This document shows positions 60,024-64,000 of a stretch of 64,000 bases of DNA, in pieces. The DNA is taken from the NCBI GenBank assembly GCA_963843535.1, contig CAWJKU010000002.1, positions 248,001 to 312,000 of the forward strand, in the 5' to 3' direction. Each line of letters begins with the position of its first letter. The first letter of the stretch is position 1. Position numbers and translations under genes: made by a program. The DNA is from CAVUNY01 sp963843535. GTDB taxonomy: Bacteria > Chloroflexota > Anaerolineae > Anaerolineales > Anaerolineaceae. The notes under the pieces were generated by a model, which was given only the letters and a program-made list of their open reading frames with translations, did not search any database and was not told the origin of the DNA.

Positions 60024-61037
60024 CTAATCCACCCTGGTCTGTGAAATTAATTCTTTTTTAGAAAGGATTAATGCCCGGGTATCTTTCATTGTTTCTTCAA
60101 TCAGGGGATATAAATACCATGCCGAAAGAGCGCCAAACAAACCCCCGGTCAGCGTCCGCCAGAAAGGAGTACTTTCACGCATCGGCAGCCACCCGGGCAA
60201 ACCTGATATCAAGCCAGGAAGCTGTGAAGCCCCATCTAATCCGATTGGAATGAGTCCGAAAAGTAACCAGATGTACCAGGGTATCTGCTTTATCTTACGT
60301 CTAGAGACTGCAAAAGCAATTCCAAAGAATAGGATACCAGCATACAGGGCAATATCCCGCTCACACAATGCTACTTTGTATCCCAGTTGTTCATTTCCAA
60401 TAAACGATCGTGCCGCGGTTATAAAATCCACAGATGATTCGGCCACGGTCGAGTTTTGGATAACAGCCGTTTCATAACTGGCTACGCCGTTTATACCCGC
60501 CAACTCACGCGGGTAATACGGTTGCTCGCCGAACAAGAACCAGGAACGAAATGCAAACTGATGACATAAAGGGCTGTAAATCGTATAAATGACACTGGCA
60601 GGAAGGTTAAGCCCAGTTTTCATAAAGACCGGGGCTGTGAATGGTAAAACGGTATAAAAAAAGAGAATCGTATTGAACAGAAATAAATAATGCGCACTCA
60701 GCCACTCGGTAGCGGAATCCATAAAGCTAAAATTCCTGGCTCGTTTATAGCGTTCTTTATACCTCTCGTCTCCTATCCGTTCAATATGGTCCTGACGATC
60801 TCTGGCAGCGCCCAGGGTCATTTGCAATCGTTCGCGTGTAATGTCACCCTGGACTGAATAGGGTCCAGTTTTGATCAATGGGACCACCTTGCCAAAAATG
60901 CTTATTAAAGTGGGATCTGAATCCACATCCACTTTTACTAACTGAAATGGGATTTGAACCTTGAGCTCTTCCAACAACTGCTCGGCGTGCTCGCAATTCG
61001 GGTCATTTTTTCTGGTGTAGATCGTTACGGTAATCAC
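60024..61037 (-). CDS. glutaredoxin-like domain fused to DUF2085 membrane protein
   Basis: Two parts in 337 residues. Residues 1-80: thioredoxin-fold glutaredoxin-like domain (TVTIYTRKNDPNCEHAEQLL, VDVDSDPTLISIFGKVVPLI). The usual CxxC has only its second cysteine: the first is Asp. Residues about 110-310: DUF2085 membrane part with about five helices, IYSPLCHQFAFRSWFLFGEQ and LCERDIALYAGILFFG, whose Cys/His pattern is typical of the domain. The start is GTG 61037, overlapping the tlpA stop by one base. With TlpA and CcdA next door, a role in thiol redox chemistry across the membrane is plausible. Confidence 0.85.
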   Translation of the reverse strand: MITVTIYTRKNDPNCEHAEQLLEELKVQIPFQLVKVDVDSDPTLISIFGKVVPLIKTGPYSVQGDITRERLQMTLGAARDRQDHIERIGDERYKERYKRARNFSFMDSATEWLSAHYLFLFNTILFFYTVLPFTAPVFMKTGLNLPASVIYTIYSPLCHQFAFRSWFLFGEQPYYPRELAGINGVASYETAVIQNSTVAESSVDFITAARSFIGNEQLGYKVALCERDIALYAGILFFGIAFAVSRRKIKQIPWYIWLLFGLIPIGLDGASQLPGLISGLPGWLPMRESTPFWRTLTGGLFGALSAWYLYPLIEETMKDTRALILSKKELISQTRVD

Positions 61038-61591
61038 TATTGGACCCCAAGTTCTAATAAGTATCCGCGCAGAATATCTTCTCTCAATTCCCCGATATGT
61101 AGATTCCGTAAAATACCGGCCGAATCGAGGAAAAATGTCGTTGGATATCCATTGATTAAAAATTTTCGGGCTAGCTCACCACTTGAGTCGAATACAATGG
61201 GGAATGTTATTTGGTTCTGGTCGATAAAGCTCCGTATCTCGCTTTCGCTTTCTTGTGCATTCACGCCAATCACAACCAATTTTTCCCCGAAGGTCTGGTA
61301 TATCCCTTCCAACAGCGGCATTTCTTCTTTACAGGGTATGCACCATGTCGCCCAAAAATTCAGAACGATTATTTTGCCTCGAAATTGGCTGAGGGATATC
61401 GATTCCGCATCAATTCCAGGCAGGTTGAAATCATCAACTTTGGATCCGACCACCGCTCCTTTATTGGGCGTTTTGCTGGATAATAAGATCGCACCTCCCA
61501 GCAAGGCGCCAAACAACAAGCCAGTAAAAACGAAAAGCACACTCTTTTTTATCAAATGCTCGCTACTTATAAGCCGAAATCGACAAACCAT
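61037..61591 (-). CDS. TlpA/ResA-type thiol-disulfide oxidoreductase
   Basis: Membrane-anchored, periplasm/exterior-facing thioredoxin-fold protein of 184 residues. An N-terminal anchor (KSVLFVFTGLLFGALLGGAI) precedes a thioredoxin domain with active site NFWATWCIPCKEEMPLLEG and the cis-Pro in INGYPTTFFLD. ResA/TlpA proteins reduce cytochrome c or other thiols, taking electrons from CcdA, whose gene overlaps by 25 bp immediately upstream. The reductive partner is thus clear. Confidence 0.93.
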   Translation of the reverse strand: MVCRFRLISSEHLIKKSVLFVFTGLLFGALLGGAILLSSKTPNKGAVVGSKVDDFNLPGIDAESISLSQFRGKIIVLNFWATWCIPCKEEMPLLEGIYQTFGEKLVVIGVNAQESESEIRSFIDQNQITFPIVFDSSGELARKFLINGYPTTFFLDSAGILRNLHIGELREDILRGYLLELGVQ

Positions 61592-62283
61592 CCAAATTGG
61601 GCCAGCTGTTCAAAAACACCCAGAAACAGCAATATTCCCACGATGATCAGTACAACCCCCATAAAGATTTCTATATAATGTAAAACTTTTTGGTAGCGGC
61701 GCAAAATATTCGTTACCCATCCAACACCCAATGCCGCAACCAAAAAAGGAATCGCAAGCCCGGCCGAATATGAAGTCAGGAGTTGAATCCCTTGAGCGAC
61801 ATTTCCTCCTCGGGCGGCCAATGTAAGAATAGCGCCTAAAACCGGCCCAACGCAAGGCGACCACCCCGCAGAAAAAAAGACCCCTAAAATCGCGGAGGAT
61901 ACATAACTGCGCTGTTGGTCTTGAGTATTTTGAGGACGAAGATCGTATTCGAGAAATTTTATCCGCAGGATTCCGGTCATATGCAAACCGAATAAAATGA
62001 CTACTATCCCGCCGATTTTCGCAAGCCAGTTGCGCAAATCGTAAAGCAAAGCGCCTACCGCAGAGGCTGCCACCCCTAACAGAATAAATACGATGCTGAA
62101 CCCGAGCACAAAAGCGAGACCATGGGTAAGGGTCTCCATTCGATTATTCTTGATTTTCTCTGGATTTACCGCAACCGCGCGTCCGCTCAGATAACCAACG
62201 TATGCCGGCACAAGAGAAAAAACGCATGGAGATAAGAATGAGGCGAGACCGGCCAAAAATGCCAGGGGTAGAGTAATTTCCAT
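61567..62283 (-). CDS. ccdA: CcdA-type thiol transporter
   Basis: Six-helix membrane protein of 238 residues that carries reducing equivalents from cytoplasmic thioredoxin to outside thiol proteins such as ResA/TlpA. Its two redox cysteines are in SFLSPCVFSLVPAY and SAGWSPCVGPVLGA. ATG 62283 follows AAGGA. Next in the operon is the TlpA protein. No cytochrome c maturation gene (ResB/CcsA) is in the window. Confidence 0.94.
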   Translation of the reverse strand: MEITLPLAFLAGLASFLSPCVFSLVPAYVGYLSGRAVAVNPEKIKNNRMETLTHGLAFVLGFSIVFILLGVAASAVGALLYDLRNWLAKIGGIVVILFGLHMTGILRIKFLEYDLRPQNTQDQQRSYVSSAILGVFFSAGWSPCVGPVLGAILTLAARGGNVAQGIQLLTSYSAGLAIPFLVAALGVGWVTNILRRYQKVLHYIEIFMGVVLIIVGILLFLGVFEQLAQFGWFVDFGL

Positions 62284-62296
62284 TGGATTTCCTTAT

Positions 62297-63406
62297 TTAC
62301 GCTTCAAGAACCTGGACTTTTGTCCCGTCATAGCCAGAAATTTCCAATTTTCCAGGATCATACGGTACCTGCGGCGCAGACCAGAGGAAAACAAACCTGG
62401 CATCGTCTGGAAGAGCGTTGACACAACCGTGGGACATTGGTTCACCGAAATTGTTGTGCCAGTATGTGGAGTGGATTGAAAATCCGCCAGTAGCAAAAAA
62501 CGAAGTCCAACCGACACCAAATACTTCATATCCGCTGGCTCGGGTCCCCCCTGCCATATGCAAGGATACAAATTTCCGGCTGACTGAATGATAAAGACCG
62601 ATAGGTGTCGACCATTTATCCACAGCGTTCCCATATGCATCAAATTTAGCACCAGTGGAAACCCGGCAATAATATACTTCGCGTTTGCCTTCCAAGCAGG
62701 CAAGCGTCTGGTTGCTAACGTTTATTACGACTTTTTTCTCGCTTATCTCTGGCGAAATTGGTTTTATTTCATCTAGGTTCAATGGGCGTAGAGCACGCCC
62801 ATCTGCCCAAAACATATCTCCAGGGCTGCCGTGTTTCTCGGTGACATGATACTCCACAATGCCACCCCGTTCCCGTATACTGTCAATCCAATAGATCTGG
62901 CTGTAATACAGGCGCGGGATGCCTTCCAGCTGACGTAATATTTCGGCCCTGGCCGGAGGATTTGCCAACGGCGCCTCGACGTAAGGTACAGATACTTCCG
63001 CCCACATTCCCGTTCCGTTATCGGATTGAGGTAATGACTTTACCGGCTCATTGATCGCATTCTTTACTGGCTGTAAGTCTGGGCCGTAAATATACCCATC
63101 CGGCGTTTCTACCCATCGCCGGTTTTTTCCCCGATTTAGGTTTGGCTCACCGATAACTTCTTTCAGCCAGACCACCACAGCGTCATCGAACAGCACCTTG
63201 ACCGGGCCGCTGTCAAATGATGGCTTTGTCCGGATCTCGATTTTTCCGCCGACAACTCTTCCCAGTTTTTCTGCCTTAGGAAAATCAGTGATAGTAAATG
63301 GAGAAAATGAAGAAAGAAAATCGGGCTTTAAAGCCACCGCTCCGAGGCCCAACAAACAATTCTTAAGAAATGCTCTTCGTGTGAATTTGTTCATCATAAA
63401 AGTCAT
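62297..63406 (-). CDS. Tat-exported L,D-transpeptidase (YkuD)
   Basis: Peptidoglycan-modifying enzyme of 369 residues. The N-terminus has a twin-arginine signal (FTRRAFLKN followed by a hydrophobic run and a weak cleavage site), which is unusual for this class. A central SH3-like or repeat region with PLIRT-type fragments precedes the YkuD domain; its active site is SHGCVN near residue 340, with the upstream His in IHSTYWHN. Start choices: ATG 63406, 63397 or 63394; the last begins MNKFTRRAF and is closest to the signal, but no clear Shine-Dalgarno helps. Confidence 0.9.
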   Translation of the reverse strand: MTFMMNKFTRRAFLKNCLLGLGAVALKPDFLSSFSPFTITDFPKAEKLGRVVGGKIEIRTKPSFDSGPVKVLFDDAVVVWLKEVIGEPNLNRGKNRRWVETPDGYIYGPDLQPVKNAINEPVKSLPQSDNGTGMWAEVSVPYVEAPLANPPARAEILRQLEGIPRLYYSQIYWIDSIRERGGIVEYHVTEKHGSPGDMFWADGRALRPLNLDEIKPISPEISEKKVVINVSNQTLACLEGKREVYYCRVSTGAKFDAYGNAVDKWSTPIGLYHSVSRKFVSLHMAGGTRASGYEVFGVGWTSFFATGGFSIHSTYWHNNFGEPMSHGCVNALPDDARFVFLWSAPQVPYDPGKLEISGYDGTKVQVLEA

Positions 63407-63451
63407 TTTAAAAAGATACCGTTGAAAGTAAAAATTGTCAATTCCGCCAAA

Positions 63452-64000
63452 TTAGAGAAAGATAAGATCTTTAACTTTTTGTATTTCCGGTCCCCACCAC
63501 GCATCTCCTGCCTGATATGGCACAACGGCGCGGATTTTGTGGTACATCTGTTGCGTTCCCTCGCCCATTCGGCGGTCTGGGCTTTCACGTTTTCGCAAAT
63601 CTAGCGCCCGCGCGGCGCTGTATAATTCCACTGTTACCACATGCCTGGTATTTTCAAGGATCTGGCGGGCGTGGCGAGCCGCAGTCATTGAATTCGCATT
63701 GTGATCTTCTTGTTCAGCAGATGTTGGTAAAGAATGAACCGAATCTGGCGACGCTAGTGTTTGGTTTTCCAGAACCAGAGAGGCTGCCGTATACTGTGGC
63801 ATCATCAATCCAGAATTCAGACCAGCCTCTTCTGGGCTGTCCACCAACATAGGCGGCAGACCAGAATTGAGTTTTCCATCCGTCAGGCGAAAAATTCTAC
63901 GTTCTGAAATCGCCGCGATCTCCGCCAATGCGATCCCCAGAAAATCCATCACCATCCCGATTGGCTCGCCGTGAAAATTGCCCCCGGAAATTGCGGTTTG
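63452..64000 (-). CDS. hutH: histidine ammonia-lyase, C-terminal part
   Basis: The first enzyme of histidine degradation (histidine to urocanate + NH3). The open frame runs to the right edge, so the N-terminal two thirds, with the MIO-forming Ala-Ser-Gly, are outside. What remains (about 182 residues) begins TAISGGNFHGEPIGM, includes ISERRIFRLTDGKLNSGLPP, MMPQYTAASLVLENQ, HSLPTSAEQEDHNANSM and ends at a TGA/TAA at 63452; these match the HutH C-terminal domain closely. No other hut gene is visible. Confidence 0.93.
   Translation of the reverse strand, partial: QTAISGGNFHGEPIGMVMDFLGIALAEIAAISERRIFRLTDGKLNSGLPPMLVDSPEEAGLNSGLMMPQYTAASLVLENQTLASPDSVHSLPTSAEQEDHNANSMTAARHARQILENTRHVVTVELYSAARALDLRKRESPDRRMGEGTQQMYHKIRAVVPYQAGDAWWGPEIQKVKDLIFL

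Noticed and set aside
1..64000. CRISPR arrays, insertion sequences, prophage or integrative elements
   Set aside because: No repeat-spacer pattern, transposase, integrase or att-like repeats were seen.

Overview
The window reads as chromosomal DNA of an anaerobic or facultative member of the Chloroflexota, most likely class Anaerolineae. This is inferred from gene content and protein flavour: fused YqeC-MocA, YfhO-type membrane proteins, PHP-AlbA_2 fusion, DUF2085 with a glutaredoxin-like domain, coenzyme F420 genes and ATP-type PEP carboxykinase. No rRNA is present to confirm it. Gene density is very high, no gap exceeds about 140 bp, and I see no insertion sequence, prophage, CRISPR array or origin.

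Layout. 1-3546 (+): the end of a large surface TIM-barrel protein, then pckA. 3590-4330 (-): prepilin peptidase. 4457-8225 (+): an MrfA/MrfB (YprA/YprB) DNA-repair pair in which the helicase carries an HNH-like insertion. 8253-26202 (-): a sixteen-gene, tightly overlapping cluster holding two complete molybdenum hydroxylases with opposite subunit fusions, Mo-cofactor cytidylyl/sulfur/selenium maturation genes (XdhC/CoxI, YqeB, YqeC-MocA, MocA), a CBS-type pyrophosphatase, an SsnA-like amidohydrolase and three coenzyme F420 genes (CofE, F420:NADPH reductase, luciferase-like oxidoreductase). 26320-33547 (+): an M20 dipeptidase, then a housekeeping run DUF1385, ComEA, YqeY, 7TM-HD phosphodiesterase, YbeY, DgkA and endonuclease IV.

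33582-38625: two divergent response regulators around a control region with a 14-bp palindrome, DUF192, a LysM/M23 peptidase, and an unrecognised two-gene pair. 38736-44579 (+): tRNA-Arg(UCU), Hsp20, Lon, a receiver protein, PHP-AlbA_2 and MoaB. 44595-54528 (-): MoxR-DUF58 and an alternating set of four large membrane proteins that looks like a duplicated two-gene module. 54637-57855 (+): a zinc-ribbon coiled-coil protein with an apparently leaderless start, and a membrane-anchored NACHT-HEAT ATPase. 57895-64000 (-): DUF167, YggT, YggS, PgeF, a redox set (Grx-like/DUF2085, TlpA, CcdA), an L,D-transpeptidase, and the C-terminal part of histidine ammonia-lyase cut by the window edge.

How they work together. 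The central cluster looks like a unit for oxidising nitrogen heterocycles or related compounds: hydroxylases built from FAD, [2Fe-2S] and Mo-cytosine-dinucleotide modules, with their own cofactor nucleotidyl transferases and a pyrophosphatase that would remove the PPi these release. YqeB/YqeC/SsnA markers point to the selenium-dependent hydroxylase type. The F420 genes suggest a deazaflavin redox partner close to the same pathway. The best candidates for something undescribed are the HNH-bearing MrfA, the hydroxylase/F420 super-operon, the orphan pair at 36600-38625, the duplicated membrane-protein module and the NACHT-HEAT protein.
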